Source: Lysobacteraceae bacterium (GTDB taxonomy: Bacteria; Pseudomonadota; Gammaproteobacteria; Xanthomonadales; Xanthomonadaceae). From it: DNA of 64,000 bases. The notes under the pieces were generated by a model. The model ran no database searches. It saw only the letters and a list, made by a program, of their open reading frames with translations, and was not told where the DNA came from. Of this stretch, positions 1-12,698 are shown one piece after another. The position numbers were made by a program, and so were the translations under genes. Within the stretch, counting starts at the first letter, position 1. Each line of letters begins with the position of its first letter. The DNA is taken from the NCBI GenBank assembly GCA_023954075.1, contig JAMLIV010000004.1:49915-113914 (forward strand), read 5' to 3'.

Positions 1-214
1 GTCCCATGCCCGCGGCGACAGCCTGCGCGCGCGCGCTTTCCTGCAGCGACTGGAAGCCATCGCGCCGGGCGATCCCGTGGTGCTCGACCTTGGGCAACGC
101 ATCGAGACCCGTCTGGGTGATGCCGATGCCGCACGCCGCTATGCTGACCGACTGAAGAACGAGTTTCCGGACTATGCGCCGGATGCAAGCCTCGAAGGAC
201 CGAACTCTCCATGA
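1..214 (+). CDS. pilF: PilF/PilW type IV pilus pilotin, C-terminal part (5' end outside window)
   Basis: Only the last 70 residues are in the window, in an open frame from base 2 to the TGA at 212-214. The segment ends in a helical TPR-like repeat with ARRYADRLKNEFPD, typical of the end of the PilF/PilW lipoprotein that helps the PilQ secretin assemble in the outer membrane. The stop overlaps the start of rodZ (ATGA), so the two genes are translationally coupled. The pilF-rodZ order is common in gammaproteobacteria. The call rests on a short C-terminal fragment plus gene order; any TPR lipoprotein would look similar. Confidence 0.72.
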   Translation, partial: SHARGDSLRARAFLQRLEAIAPGDPVVLDLGQRIETRLGDADAARRYADRLKNEFPDYAPDASLEGPNSP

Positions 215-1122
215 GCCGCCCAGTTTCCGACACCGTCCCGATGAATCCGCCGTCCGACGCGTCTTCCCACGCCCCGCCCGGGCTGTACCTGCGCGCGGCG
301 CGCGAAGCGGCCGGGATGTCTCTTGACGAAGCGGCGCGACGCTTGAAGCTGCGCGCCCCGATGCTCGATGCGATCGAGCGCGAAGACGTCGCAGCGCTGG
401 GGGCACCGGTTTTCGCACGCGGCTATGCGATCAGCTACGCACGCCTGCTGCACGTGCCCGAGCAGATCGTCGATCGCCTGTTCCCGCGTGAGGCGGTGGT
501 CGAAGCCGTGCCGCTGCAGACCGCCGCGCGCGGATCGCACGGCCGCCACCTGCTGGATCGCTACGCGCGGCGCTTCGTCTATGTGGCATTGACCGCCGCG
601 ATCGTGGTGCCGGTGGTGCTGCTTGCCACGCGCGACCACCTTCCCGATCCCGAAACCCTGCTCACCCCGCTCGATGCGCCGCTGGCCGATGTGGTGTCGA
701 ATGATCCATCGCGCATTGCCTTGCCGTTGCAGCGTGAGGATGTCGGTCCGCCGGCCCCGGTCGAACAGCCGATCATGGCCTCGCTGACGCCGTTCTATTC
801 GACTCCGCGCGCCGCCGCACCGGATGCCGCGGCCACCGGCGGGGTGGCTGCGGCTCCTGTCGGGCTGGTTCTGGAGCTCACCGGCACAAGCTGGGTCGAA
901 GTGATCGGCCACGATGGCACGCGGCTCGCGCATGAGCTGCTGCGCGACGGGTCGCAGCGGACGTTCGCGGTCGATCGGGTCGCGCGCGTCCTGCTCGGCA
1001 ATGCCGAAGCGGTGAAGGTGCGGGTCGACGGCCGCGAAGTGGACACCACGCCCTACCGGCGCGCGAACGTGGCCCGGTTTGAGCTATCCTCCGACGGTTC
1101 GCTCGCCTCTGGCGGCGAATGA
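211..1122 (+). CDS. rodZ: RodZ, cytoskeletal cell-shape protein
   Basis: A 303-residue protein with the RodZ layout. An N-terminal Cro-type helix-turn-helix lies at about residues 25-90 and in RodZ binds MreB rather than DNA. A single membrane segment sits near residues 120-145 (YVALTAAIVVPVVLLAT). A linker rich in Ala and Pro follows, then a C-terminal periplasmic DUF4115 beta domain from about 215, with SWVEVIGHDG and LLRDGSQRTF. The start at 211 overlaps the pilF stop; a second ATG at 241 is possible but leaves the coupling unused. In many gammaproteobacteria ispG and hisS follow rodZ; here yfgM follows directly. Confidence 0.9.
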   Translation: MSRPVSDTVPMNPPSDASSHAPPGLYLRAAREAAGMSLDEAARRLKLRAPMLDAIEREDVAALGAPVFARGYAISYARLLHVPEQIVDRLFPREAVVEAVPLQTAARGSHGRHLLDRYARRFVYVALTAAIVVPVVLLATRDHLPDPETLLTPLDAPLADVVSNDPSRIALPLQREDVGPPAPVEQPIMASLTPFYSTPRAAAPDAAATGGVAAAPVGLVLELTGTSWVEVIGHDGTRLAHELLRDGSQRTFAVDRVARVLLGNAEAVKVRVDGREVDTTPYRRANVARFELSSDGSLASGGE

Positions 1123-1171
1123 GGCATCCGCGTCGTCGGTGCGACGGCGGATGACCCGACACCATCAACCC

Positions 1172-1192
1172 GGAGCGCCCGCGTGGCGCTCC
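1172..1192 (+). terminator. hairpin between rodZ and yfgM
   Basis: A perfect 8-bp stem (GGAGCGCC at 1172-1179 with GGCGCTCC at 1185-1192) and a 5-base loop, followed by CAATTTTC. The T-run is short, so this is a weak terminator or attenuator candidate. It would partly separate pilF-rodZ from yfgM-bamB. Confidence 0.35.
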
Positions 1193-1217
1193 CAATTTTC
1201 CTGGAGTGGAATTCCGC

Positions 1218-1856
1218 ATGGACGAACACGAACAGAGTGAACTCGTTCGCTCCTGGCTACGCAACAACTCGGGCGCGCTGGCCGGTGGCCTGGTGGTTGG
1301 GCTGGCTGGCATCCTTGGCTGGCAGTGGTGGCAGCACAATCAGGCGCAGCATCGTTTCGATGCCGCGACCACCTACCAGGCGCTGCAGGACGCGGCCGAG
1401 CGCAAGGATGCCGTCGTGATCGACCAGATGGCTGCGGAGCTTGGTTCGCGTTACGCCAACACGCCGTACGGTGCGCTCGGACTGCTGCATCTTGCCGACC
1501 AGAAACTGACGGCAGGTGATGCCGAGGCCGCCCAGTCCGCGCTGCTCGACGCGGCGCGCGCGGCGCAGGATCCGGCCTTGGCCGGCTTGGCGCAGCTGCG
1601 TCTGGCGCGCATCCAGATCGAGGTTGGCAAGGCACAGGATGCACTCGACAGCCTGGCCAAGCTGCCGGCGGACGGTTTCACCGGCCTTGCCGCCGAAGCG
1701 CGCGGTGACGCGCTGCGTGTTCTGGGGCGCAGCGAAGAGGCGCAGGCGGCGTATCAGGACGCGCTGAGCACCCTTGAGACGGGTGCGCCCAATCGCACCA
1801 TCATCGAGATGAAGCTGGCGGACATGGGCGCGGCACCTGCGACTCCGGAGGCCTGA
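1218..1856 (+). CDS. yfgM: YfgM-like TPR protein, ancillary SecYEG/periplasmic chaperone partner
   Basis: A 212-residue inner-membrane protein. A cytoplasmic N-terminus (MDEHEQSELVRSWLRNN) precedes one membrane segment at about 21-40 (LAGGLVVGLAGILGWQWW), and a periplasmic TPR-like domain fills the rest. YfgM binds the Sec translocon and PpiD and hands over secreted proteins. ATG 1218 is chosen because GGAGTGGA lies 7 bases upstream; a GTG at 1206 in the same frame lacks a usable ribosome site. bamB starts one base after the stop, the usual yfgM-bamB-der arrangement. Confidence 0.88.
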   Translation: MDEHEQSELVRSWLRNNSGALAGGLVVGLAGILGWQWWQHNQAQHRFDAATTYQALQDAAERKDAVVIDQMAAELGSRYANTPYGALGLLHLADQKLTAGDAEAAQSALLDAARAAQDPALAGLAQLRLARIQIEVGKAQDALDSLAKLPADGFTGLAAEARGDALRVLGRSEEAQAAYQDALSTLETGAPNRTIIEMKLADMGAAPATPEA

Positions 1857-1857
1857 C

Positions 1858-3000
1858 ATGCGCCGCCTTCTTGCACTGCTGGCACTGGCTGCCCTCGTCG
1901 CGGGCTGCGGCAAGAATGCCAAGCGCGACAACGTCGAAGAGCCGGCAGAACTTCTCGAGTTCACGCCGAGCGTGAGCGTGTCGAAGGTCTGGAGCCAGGA
2001 TCTGGGCAAGGGTGAGCGACGTCTCGGCATCCGCCAGCATCCGACCATCGACGGCACGCAGGCGTACGCGGCCGATCCCAAGGGCAAGCTGTATGCGTTT
2101 GACGCGATTTCCGGTGCCACTGTCTGGTCGGTGGATACCAATCTGCGGATTTCGAGCAGCCCGGGCGTGGGCGAGGGCACCCTGGTGATCGGCACCCTGG
2201 ACGGCGACGTGGTGGCCTTCAATCCCGACACCGGCAGCGAGCGCTGGCGCAACCGGGTAACGGCGGAAGTCGTGGCGGCACCGGTCGTGGCGCGCGGAAT
2301 CGTCGTGGTGCGCGGCATCGACGGCCGGGTGTTCGCATTTTCGATCATCGACGGAGAGCGCCGCTGGGTTTACGACCACGGCACCCCGGCCCTGACACTG
2401 CGCGGAAGTTCCGCGCCGATTCTGGCCGAAGGTTTGGTGCTGCTCGGCTATGACAGCGGCCAGGTGGTTGCCCTGCGCGGCGAAGACGGCGTCCAGCTCT
2501 GGGAGCAGGCGATCGCCTTCGGCGAAGGCCGGACCGAACTGGAACGCATGGTCGACATCGACGGCGAGATGGCCTACGACGCCGGCCAACTGTATGCCGC
2601 CGCGTTCAACGCCCAGGTCGTCGGCGTGTCGCTGGAGGGCGGCCGTCCGCTCTGGAATCGGGAAATGTCGAGCTATGCCGGCGTCGCCCTGTCGGACAGC
2701 AAGCTGTTCGTGACCGATCGCGACGGCGTGCTCTGGGCGCTGGATCGCGACAACGGTGCCGCGCTCTGGAAGCAGGACGGACTGGGGCACCGCTGGCTCA
2801 CCACGCCGGCGGTGCAGGGCACGCGCGTCGTGGTGGGCGATGTCGAGGGTTACCTGCACTGGTTCGACATCGAAACCGGCCAGCCTGCAGCGCGCGAGCG
2901 CCTCGACGGAAAGCCGATCCGCGCCACGCCGCAGGTCCTCGGCGACACGGTTTTGGCGGTATCCACCGCAGGTCGCCTCGGGGCGTTCCGCGTTCATTGA
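1858..3000 (+). CDS. bamB: BamB, outer-membrane protein assembly lipoprotein
   Basis: A 380-residue lipoprotein of the BAM complex, which inserts beta-barrel proteins into the outer membrane. It has a type II signal peptide with lipobox LVAGC (Cys17) and then repeated beta-propeller blades of PQQ type, seen as recurrent G..YA.D..G.LYAFD and G..LW motifs (for example DRDNGAALWKQDG). BamB normally has about 390 residues and eight blades. It is packed against yfgM (1-base gap) and followed after about 100 bases by der. Confidence 0.95.
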   Translation: MRRLLALLALAALVAGCGKNAKRDNVEEPAELLEFTPSVSVSKVWSQDLGKGERRLGIRQHPTIDGTQAYAADPKGKLYAFDAISGATVWSVDTNLRISSSPGVGEGTLVIGTLDGDVVAFNPDTGSERWRNRVTAEVVAAPVVARGIVVVRGIDGRVFAFSIIDGERRWVYDHGTPALTLRGSSAPILAEGLVLLGYDSGQVVALRGEDGVQLWEQAIAFGEGRTELERMVDIDGEMAYDAGQLYAAAFNAQVVGVSLEGGRPLWNREMSSYAGVALSDSKLFVTDRDGVLWALDRDNGAALWKQDGLGHRWLTTPAVQGTRVVVGDVEGYLHWFDIETGQPAARERLDGKPIRATPQVLGDTVLAVSTAGRLGAFRVH

Positions 3001-3102
3001 ACCGGCAGCGGCGCGCCGGGCGTGCCGCTGCATCACGCGCCCGGGCCTTGACGGGTCCGGGTGCACCGCGGCCTTCACGCCGCCGCCACTCGCGAGGTCG
3101 CC

Positions 3103-4497
3103 ATGCTGCCGCTGGTCGCTCTGGTTGGCCGACCCAATGTCGGCAAATCGACGCTCTTCAATGCCCTCACCCGCAGTCGGGCGGCACTGGTCCATGACGA
3201 GCCCGGCGTCACGCGTGATCGCCACTATGGCGTCTGCCGTCGGGTCGAGGATCGCCCCTTCATGGTCGTGGATACCGGTGGCATCAGCGGTGAGGATGAA
3301 GGTCTCGCCGGCCTGACGGCGCAGCAATCCGGGGCCGCGATCGACGAGGCCGACATCGTCGTGTTCGTGGTCGATGCCAAGCACGCGCCGCTGCCGGTCG
3401 ACGAGGAGATCCTGCGTCGCCTTCGCCGCACCGGCAAGCCGGTGCTGCTGGCGCTCAACAAGATCGATGCGTCCGACGCGCACGAGGCCGGTGCCGAGTA
3501 CGCACGACTCGGCGTGGCCGACGTGATCCGCCTGTCCGCCGCGCACCAGCGCGGCGTCGACGAACTGGTGGATGAAATCCTCGAGCGCCTGCCCGAGACA
3601 GCGGATGCCGCCGTCGAGGAAGTGGAACCGGACCGCCTGCGCGTGGCCATCGTGGGGCGGCCCAACGTGGGCAAGTCCACCCTGGTCAATCGCCTGGTCG
3701 GTGAGGAACGGGTGATCGCCTCCAGCGTGCCGGGCACCACGCGCGACTCGATCCACGTCGACACCGAGCGCGACGGGCACAAGTATCGCCTGATCGATAC
3801 CGCCGGCATCCGGCGCAAGTCGAAGGTCGACGAGGCCGTCGAAAAGTTCAGCATCATCAAGACACTGCGCGCCATCGAAGAGGCCCAGGTGGTGATCTTC
3901 ATGCTGGATGCGAGCGAGGGAGTGACCGATCAGGATGCCTCCGTGCTGGGCCAGGTGCTGGACGCGGGGCGTGCCCTGGTCATCGCGGTCAACAAATGGG
4001 ACGGCCTTTCCACCTACCAGCGCGAGCAGACCAGGGCAGCGCTGGATCGGCGCCTGGTGTTCGTTCCCTGGGCCGAATCGGTGACGATTTCGGCCGCGCA
4101 CGGCTCGGGCCTGCGCGAGCTCCTGCGCGCGGTGCAGCGCGCGCACCGTTCGGCCGGCTTCCAGTTCACCACCTCGGATCTCACCCGCGTGGTGGAGGCG
4201 GCGGTGGAGGCGCACCCGCCGCCGCCCGTTGGCGGACACGCCGCCAAGCTGCGCTTCGCCCACCCCGGCGGCACCCATCCCCCCACCGCGGTGATCCACG
4301 GCGGCCGCGTCAACAAGCTGCCGGACAACTACAAGCGCTATCTGGAAAACTACCTGCGCCAGCACTACAAGCTGGTCGGCACGCCGCTGAAGCTGGAGTT
4401 CCGCCAAGGCGAGAACCCTTATGCCGACAAGGTCAATCCGCTCACCGAGCGCCAGGTTCGCCAGCGCCGGCGCCTGGTGCGTCACAGCAAGCGTTGA
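3103..4497 (+). CDS. der: Der (EngA), double-domain GTPase for 50S ribosome assembly
   Basis: A 464-residue GTPase with two tandem G domains and a C-terminal KH-like domain, as in all Der proteins. Walker A motifs GRPNVGKST occur at about residues 8-16 and again at about 184-192. Each domain has its own switch and NKxD elements (NKID, NKWD). The C-terminus carries [19 protein letters not shown] of the KH-like domain. The frame is open upstream to a GTG at 3061, but ATG 3103 gives the family N-terminus ([16 protein letters not shown]). It is an essential gene, and its place after bamB is conserved. Confidence 0.96.
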   Translation: MLPLVALVGRPNVGKSTLFNALTRSRAALVHDEPGVTRDRHYGVCRRVEDRPFMVVDTGGISGEDEGLAGLTAQQSGAAIDEADIVVFVVDAKHAPLPVDEEILRRLRRTGKPVLLALNKIDASDAHEAGAEYARLGVADVIRLSAAHQRGVDELVDEILERLPETADAAVEEVEPDRLRVAIVGRPNVGKSTLVNRLVGEERVIASSVPGTTRDSIHVDTERDGHKYRLIDTAGIRRKSKVDEAVEKFSIIKTLRAIEEAQVVIFMLDASEGVTDQDASVLGQVLDAGRALVIAVNKWDGLSTYQREQTRAALDRRLVFVPWAESVTISAAHGSGLRELLRAVQRAHRSAGFQFTTSDLTRVVEAAVEAHPPPPVGGHAAKLRFAHPGGTHPPTAVIHGGRVNKLPDNYKRYLENYLRQHYKLVGTPLKLEFRQGENPYADKVNPLTERQVRQRRRLVRHSKR

Positions 4498-4558
4498 AGG
4501 TGGCACCCGACGCGCTCGCATCGGCGATAATCCGCGCTGGTTTCCAACGGACCGCCCG

Positions 4559-5425
4559 ATGACCGCACGCATTCTGGATGGCAAGCGGATTGCCGACGAA
4601 CTGCTCGACGACATCGCCGCCAAGGTGGTGGTGCGGACGGCATCAGGACGTTCGGCCCCCGGCTTGGCGGTGGTGCTGGTGGGGGCCGATCCGGCGTCTG
4701 CGGTCTACGTGCGCAACAAGCGCCGCGCCTGCGAGCGCGTCGGCTTCGCCTCGTTCGACTTCGACCTGCCTGCCACCACCTCCGAAGCCGAGCTGCACGT
4801 GCTGATCGATCGCCTCAACGCCGATCCGGCCGTGCACGGCATCCTGATCCAGCTGCCGCTGCCGGCGCATATCGATACCACCGCGCTCATCAACCGCATC
4901 GATCCCGCCAAGGACGTGGACGGCTTCCACGCCGCCAACGTCGGTCGCCTCGCGTTGCGCCAGCCCGGCCTGCGGCCCTGCACTCCGCGCGGCATCCTCA
5001 CGCTGCTGGCGCATACCGATCGGCCGGTGCGCGGGCAGGAAGCGGTGGTGATCGGCGTATCCAACCACGTCGGTCGCCCGATGGGCCTGGAGCTTCTGAT
5101 CGCCGGCTGCACCACAACGAGCTGCCACCGCTTCACGCCGCGCGACACCCTGCGCCGGCACGTCGGCGAGGCCGACATCGTGGTGGTGGCGGTCGGGCGG
5201 CCGGACCTGGTGCCGGGCGAGTGGATCAAGCCCGGCGCCATCGTCATCGACGTGGGCATCAACCGGCGCGAGGACGGCTCGCTGTGCGGCGACGTGGGTT
5301 TCGATGCGGCCTTCGAGCGCGCCTCGTGGATCACGCCCGTCCCCGGCGGCGTGGGGCCGATGACCGTGGCCACGCTGATGCAGAACACCCTGGACGCCGC
5401 GGAAATGGCATGGCCGGTCGCCTGA
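4559..5425 (+). CDS. folD: FolD, methylene-THF dehydrogenase / methenyl-THF cyclohydrolase
   Basis: A 288-residue bifunctional cytosolic enzyme interconverting 5,10-methylene- and 10-formyl-tetrahydrofolate with NADP. Visible motifs are YVRNK at 50-54 with catalytic Lys54, [15 protein letters not shown], and the C-terminal signature [11 protein letters not shown]. The NADP loop reads [10 protein letters not shown] rather than the common GxSxxVGxP with Ile, still within family variation. ATG 4559 gives the standard N-terminus [16 protein letters not shown] -10-like GATAAT lies at 4526-4531 with no good -35. Confidence 0.96.
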   Translation: MTARILDGKRIADELLDDIAAKVVVRTASGRSAPGLAVVLVGADPASAVYVRNKRRACERVGFASFDFDLPATTSEAELHVLIDRLNADPAVHGILIQLPLPAHIDTTALINRIDPAKDVDGFHAANVGRLALRQPGLRPCTPRGILTLLAHTDRPVRGQEAVVIGVSNHVGRPMGLELLIAGCTTTSCHRFTPRDTLRRHVGEADIVVVAVGRPDLVPGEWIKPGAIVIDVGINRREDGSLCGDVGFDAAFERASWITPVPGGVGPMTVATLMQNTLDAAEMAWPVA

Positions 5426-5445
5426 CCGCGGCGACCCGGTTCTGA

Positions 5446-6996
<1,551 letters not shown>

Positions 6997-7026
6997 GGCG
7001 GGCCGCTTGCGCGGCACTGCCGAACG

Positions 7027-7085
7027 CCCGGCCATGGATGGCCGGGCAGGCCGTCCGTGTGGCGCTACGTTCCGCCATGGATGGC
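7027..7085 (+). repeat. pair of CCATGGATGG hairpins between guaB and guaA
   Basis: Two copies of GCCATGGATGGC lie in the guaB-guaA spacer. The first forms a perfect 9-bp stem (CCCGGCCAT at 7027-7035 with ATGGCCGGG at 7038-7046) around a GG loop. The second copy (7074-7085) has a 5-bp stem. They look like small REP-type palindromes rather than a terminator, since no T-run follows. Confidence 0.45.
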
Positions 7086-7122
7086 CGCCGCAACCTGAAA
7101 CGAAGAAGCGATCAGGCTTTCC

Positions 7123-8691
<1,569 letters not shown>

Positions 8692-8692
8692 A

Positions 8693-8733
8693 CGGCCCCG
8701 GTCGCGCGTGCTGACCGGCAGGTACCGGGGCCG
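8693..8733 (+). terminator. inverted repeat just after guaA
   Basis: A perfect 10-bp stem (CGGCCCCGGT at 8693-8702 with ACCGGGGCCG at 8724-8733) with a 21-base loop starts one base after the guaA stop. There is no T-run. It may end guaA transcription or simply be a remnant structure at the edge of the decayed region. Confidence 0.35.
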
Positions 8734-9040
8734 GTGGGGCTGCCGCAGGGTGATGTTGCCGCCGGCGGAAGTGCCTGTCGAGCCTGGCCCGCCAGGAACA
8801 TCCGCGCATACAGGCCGTGTGCTTGCAAGAGCGAGGCGTGGCTGCCGGTTTCGATGAGCGCGCCGTTTTCCATGACCACGATCCGGTCGGCATCGCGGAT
8901 GGTCGAGAGCCGGTGCGCGATGATGAAGCTGGTCCGATTGCCGGTCAGCTTCTTCATGCCGTGCTGGATGAGCAGTTCGATGCGCGTGTCGACCGAGGAG
9001 GTGGCCTCGTCGAGGATGCCCCGGCCACCGGGCCAACCGC

Positions 9041-10021
9041 TCAGGCCGGCGCGTCGCGCTCCGAACCGGGCGCAAAGCGGCCCAGGCCTATTTCCGTCCA
9101 GCCCTTGTCGTGGCGCAGCAGGAACAAGGCATCGAGGCGCAGGCGACGGGCCAGTTCGAAGCCTTCGGCCGGGCCGGCGACCAGCAGGGCGGTGGCCCAG
9201 GCGTCGGCATCCATGCAGGTGCGCGCCAGCACCGTGACCGAGGCCAGCGCGTGGCGCACCGGCGCGCCGGCGCGCGGGTCGATGAGGTGCGACAGCCGCT
9301 GTCCGCCGATGTCCAGGAAATGCCGGTAATTGCCCGAGGTGGCGATGGCCAGGTCTTCCAGTTCGATGACGCCGTGCGTCCGGCGCTGGCCCGCGACGGG
9401 TGCTTCGATGGCGATGGGCCAGGGTTCGCCATTGGCCTGGGGGCCGAGCGCGCGCAGTTCGCCGTCCAGCGACGCCAGCGCGTGCTGCACCCCGTGCGCG
9501 GCGAGCACCTCGATCATCCGGTCCACGGCGTAACCCTTGGCGATTGCGCACAGGTCGAAGCGGACGGGCGCAAGGCGGCGCGCGCGTGCGCCGGGTGCAT
9601 CCAGCTCCAGCGCGACGTGCGCGAGAGCGGCCGGCTCACCGGCGGCGGCGCGGATCGCCGCAGGATCGGGCGCTCGTCTGGCGGCACCGAAGCCCCAGGC
9701 GTCGATCAGCGCACCGACCGCAGGATTGAAGGTGCCGGCGCTCAGGCGAGCAACCTCCAGCGCCCGCGCGAGCACCAGCAGGATCGGCGCGGGCAGCGCC
9801 AGCCAGTGCCCGACCGGCTGTGCATTGAGGCGGTTGAGATCGCTCGCCGGCTTCCAGGGCGACATCTGGTGGTCCACTTCATCCACGGCGTCGGCCAGCG
9901 CCTGGCGCAAGTGTGCCGTATCCAGATGCGGGCCGACGTCGGCGCTGACGGCCCAGCGCGTACCCATGGTCGGGCCGTGCAGGTGCAGGCGATGGCGCGG
10001 CTCAGAACACGTCTTCGGCAT
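9041..10021 (-). CDS. apbE: ApbE-family FAD:protein FMN transferase
   Basis: A 326-residue flavin transferase that moves FMN from FAD onto a Thr or Ser of a target protein. Family motifs are GPTMGTRW near the N-terminus, [37 protein letters not shown], and the C-terminal [12 protein letters not shown] 10021 overlaps the end of the upstream reductase gene by 20 bases, so the genes are coupled. Unusually for the family there is no signal peptide or lipobox at this start, and upstream in-frame residues are only antisense-like. Likely targets are the periplasmic proteins of the same operon. Confidence 0.88.
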   Translation of the reverse strand: MPKTCSEPRHRLHLHGPTMGTRWAVSADVGPHLDTAHLRQALADAVDEVDHQMSPWKPASDLNRLNAQPVGHWLALPAPILLVLARALEVARLSAGTFNPAVGALIDAWGFGAARRAPDPAAIRAAAGEPAALAHVALELDAPGARARRLAPVRFDLCAIAKGYAVDRMIEVLAAHGVQHALASLDGELRALGPQANGEPWPIAIEAPVAGQRRTHGVIELEDLAIATSGNYRHFLDIGGQRLSHLIDPRAGAPVRHALASVTVLARTCMDADAWATALLVAGPAEGFELARRLRLDALFLLRHDKGWTEIGLGRFAPGSERDAPA

Positions 10022-12209
10022 AGCGCCCCCCGGCCCGGAGGCGCGCGATGTCGAGATCCAGCGGTGCCAGGATTTCATCGAGCGCAAGGACCACGTCGTG
10101 CGCCATCGGACGGCTGCCGCAGACCCGGATCCGGGCGCCGGCGCGCACCGCCTCGCGTACGCTTTGCGCATCCTGGCGCAGCGCATCCTGCACATAGCCG
10201 CCGTCGCCCACGCGCGAGAAGATCGTGCGCAGTCGCGTCAGGCGCCCGTCCGCGAGCCACTGCGCCAGGCTCTCGCCAAAATAGAAATCGCGGGCCGGAT
10301 CGCGGGCACCGAAATACAGGTGCATCGGCACATGCCGGCGGTTGCCGCGGATGAAGCCGGCCAGCGGTGCCACACCGGTGCCGGCACCGATCAGCACCGC
10401 AGGCCGGCGGTCGCGCTCCAGGGTGAAGCCCGGGTTGGGACGCACGAAGGCGCGCGCCGCGTCGCCGGGTGCGAGGCCGTGCAGGAAGGTCGAGCATTCG
10501 CCTCCCGGCAGCAGCCGCACGCACAGCTCCACGAAGCCGTCGCGGTGTCCGGAAGCCAGCGAGTAGTAGCGCGGCACGCTCGATCCGGGCGCGAGAACGC
10601 CGAGCAGATCGCCGGCAACGAAGCCTCCCAGCCCGCGCATCGCCAGGCGATCGCGCCAGCCGCGCGCCGGAAGCGCGAAGCGCAGGATCGCGCCGGGGCG
10701 ATCGCCTTGCCCCGGATAGGACTCGCGTGAGATCAGCCGCAGCTCGCAGGTGGGCGGCAGGTGAGGGCGATAATGCACCTGGAGCGGCTCGCCGAGCGCC
10801 TCGGCCAGCGTCTCGCACCAGCGTGCGAACTCCTGGGCCGACTGCTGGTGGATGCGCGCCAGCGGCAGCAGCGTCGGCCAGCCTTGCGCGCGAAAGGACT
10901 GTTCCAGCGCATCGGCGAAGGCGCAGAATGCCGGGTACTGCCGGTCGCCGAATCCCAGCACCGCGACCGCCGCATCCTGCGGCGCGGTGCGCGCGATCTT
11001 CTCCAGCGCGCCGGTTGCGTGCGCGGGCGATTGGCCATCGCCGTAAGTCGCCGCAAGGACGATGATCCGGCGCGTGCCGGCGGCCGCCTGGAAATGCTCC
11101 AGCGGCGCGACGTGCACGCGATGGCCGGCCTGCCCAAGCGCCGCGTGCAGGGCGGCGGCAAATCCCCAGGTAGTGCCGGTTTCGCTGGCGACGAAGACCA
11201 GGGTGTCGGCCTGCGGCAGAGGCTGGTTGCCGACGATGCGCGGCCGCACCCGCCGCGCCCGCCACCACAGGATCAGCCCGGTGAACCAGAACAGCGGAAT
11301 CGAGGCGCCCGCGAGTCCCAGCAGCACGGCCCAGACCCAGGCACCTTCGCCGGTGTGCAGCAGCATGGCCCAGCCGTGGATGCGCTGCGCGAGCGTGGCG
11401 TCCTGCCAGACGAGCAGTTCGCCGGAGCGGCGATCCAGCCATCCCTGGCCGCCGGTGGTGGTGGTGACCTGCCAGGTGTCCTCGGGGTCATCGGGATTCG
11501 GAAAGCCCAGCCGCTTGAGTTCGCTCAACGGCAGCGTCTGCAGCAGGGGGAGCTGCGCGACCGGGAGATCGTCCGCGAGCGCGCTGGTCGATATCGGATC
11601 CGGGTCGTCCGGCGGATGCAGGCTGACGAGGTTGAAGGTGGTGGCACTGAGCCAGAGCGCCGCCAGCGCCGACACCAGCAGCACCGGGATCGCGAGCCGG
11701 CCGGTCACCGCGTGGAGGCGGTCCGTGCCGCGACCGCGCATCCGCCCGCCCAGCCGCCGCCAGCCGCCGAGGCGACGCAGCAACAGGACCAGTCCCGTGA
11801 TCGACAGTACCAGCATCGACAGGGCGACCACCGCTGCCGCAGCGCGCCCGACGTCGCCAAGGAGCAGCGAGCGGTGCAGGTTCTTGACCCAGCGCGGCAT
11901 CAGCGAGGGCTGCCACGGTCCACGCACGCGCCCGTCGACCGGATCGATCCGGTCGGCCCGTACCTCGCCCTGATCGTAGGAATAGGCCACGATCATGCCC
12001 GACGGCAGCCGGCGGATTTCCTCGATGCCGGGCACGTCGGCTCCGACGCGCTGCGCCAAGGCCGCCACCGAAGGCTCGCCAGCGCCCGCGCGCGCCTGCC
12101 AGGCGTCGGTGACAGGATCGAGTGCAAGCATCGCGCCGGTGAGCCCCAGGACCAGCGCCAGCGCACCGGCAACCAGTCCGAGCCAGCGATGGATCAGACG
12201 AAAAGGCAT
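10002..12209 (-). CDS. PepSY-membrane / flavodoxin / NADPH-flavin reductase fusion
   Basis: A 735-residue fusion. The N-terminal half is a PepSY-associated membrane domain with segments near 10-30, 125-150, 170-190 and 285-310. A flavodoxin-like FMN domain starts near 330 (FVASETGTTWGFA). The last part is a CysJ-type FAD/NADPH reductase with FAD motif RYYSLASG, pyridine-nucleotide motif GAGTGVAPLAGF and a C-terminal CGSRPMAHDV. It resembles proteins annotated as PepSY domain-containing sulfite reductase flavoprotein. The layout predicts electron flow from cytosolic NADPH through flavins across the inner membrane. It sits between the DUF2271 protein gene and apbE; the acceptor is unknown. Confidence 0.87.
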   Translation of the reverse strand: MPFRLIHRWLGLVAGALALVLGLTGAMLALDPVTDAWQARAGAGEPSVAALAQRVGADVPGIEEIRRLPSGMIVAYSYDQGEVRADRIDPVDGRVRGPWQPSLMPRWVKNLHRSLLLGDVGRAAAAVVALSMLVLSITGLVLLLRRLGGWRRLGGRMRGRGTDRLHAVTGRLAIPVLLVSALAALWLSATTFNLVSLHPPDDPDPISTSALADDLPVAQLPLLQTLPLSELKRLGFPNPDDPEDTWQVTTTTGGQGWLDRRSGELLVWQDATLAQRIHGWAMLLHTGEGAWVWAVLLGLAGASIPLFWFTGLILWWRARRVRPRIVGNQPLPQADTLVFVASETGTTWGFAAALHAALGQAGHRVHVAPLEHFQAAAGTRRIIVLAATYGDGQSPAHATGALEKIARTAPQDAAVAVLGFGDRQYPAFCAFADALEQSFRAQGWPTLLPLARIHQQSAQEFARWCETLAEALGEPLQVHYRPHLPPTCELRLISRESYPGQGDRPGAILRFALPARGWRDRLAMRGLGGFVAGDLLGVLAPGSSVPRYYSLASGHRDGFVELCVRLLPGGECSTFLHGLAPGDAARAFVRPNPGFTLERDRRPAVLIGAGTGVAPLAGFIRGNRRHVPMHLYFGARDPARDFYFGESLAQWLADGRLTRLRTIFSRVGDGGYVQDALRQDAQSVREAVRAGARIRVCGSRPMAHDVVLALDEILAPLDLDIARLRAGGRYAEDVF

Positions 12210-12221
12210 GTGGCAGGTCCG

Positions 12222-12698
12222 CTATTGCAGATCGAAGCGCAGCGATTGGACGTACTGTTTGCCCGGATGCGTCTTGCCGCCGTTGTCGGTCGTGAGCGGA
12301 ATGCGCAGTTCCGAGGGGCTGTCGCGCATGTCCTCGGCCGCGGCATCGATGCGGATCTCGTATCCGGCGTCGATCAGCGCATCGGCAAGCTCGGCTGTCA
12401 CCTCAAGCGAGCGCCCGGCACCGACGCTCGCGCCCGTGACGCCCTGCAGGCGCTGCTTGTCACCGGCCGACATGCGGTTCCAGGCGGACAGGTGCTTGTA
12501 GTACTTGGCTTTCCCACCCGCCACCCAGAGCGTGCGCACATAGGCACCGCTGGCGTCGGTCAGGTAGACCGCAAGATAGGCACCGTCGCCGCCGTAGTTC
12601 TTGAGCGTGGTGGTCAGCGAGACATTGCGGGCCTGGGCGGCGGCAGGCAGGGCCAGGATGCACGCGGCGGCAAGGGTCTTCATCAAGGGGCTGGACAT
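12222..12698 (-). CDS. periplasmic DUF2271 protein, candidate flavinylation substrate
   Basis: A 158-residue exported protein with a signal peptide ending near AAQA (about residue 22) and a DUF2271 domain (SLTTTLKNYGGDGAYLAVYL and YEIRIDAAAED). Start 12698 has GGAG 8 bases upstream. It contains TGAS at residues 88-91, which fits the core of the ApbE target motif ([ST]-G-A-[ST]), so Ser91 could carry covalent FMN. DUF2271 genes are repeatedly found with PepSY and ApbE genes. The stop lies 12 bases before the reductase start, so they are probably co-transcribed. Covalent flavin is an inference. Confidence 0.85.
   Translation of the reverse strand: MSSPLMKTLAAACILALPAAAQARNVSLTTTLKNYGGDGAYLAVYLTDASGAYVRTLWVAGGKAKYYKHLSAWNRMSAGDKQRLQGVTGASVGAGRSLEVTAELADALIDAGYEIRIDAAAEDMRDSPSELRIPLTTDNGGKTHPGKQYVQSLRFDLQ

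Noticed and set aside
4494..4531. TTGAAG and GATAAT as a folD promoter
   Set aside because: The spacer is 26 bases, too long for a sigma-70 promoter; only the -10 part is plausible.
1801..4623. 940-codon open frame on the minus strand opposite yfgM-bamB-der
   Set aside because: It is antisense to three clear core genes, has no recognisable domain, and arises from high third-position GC.
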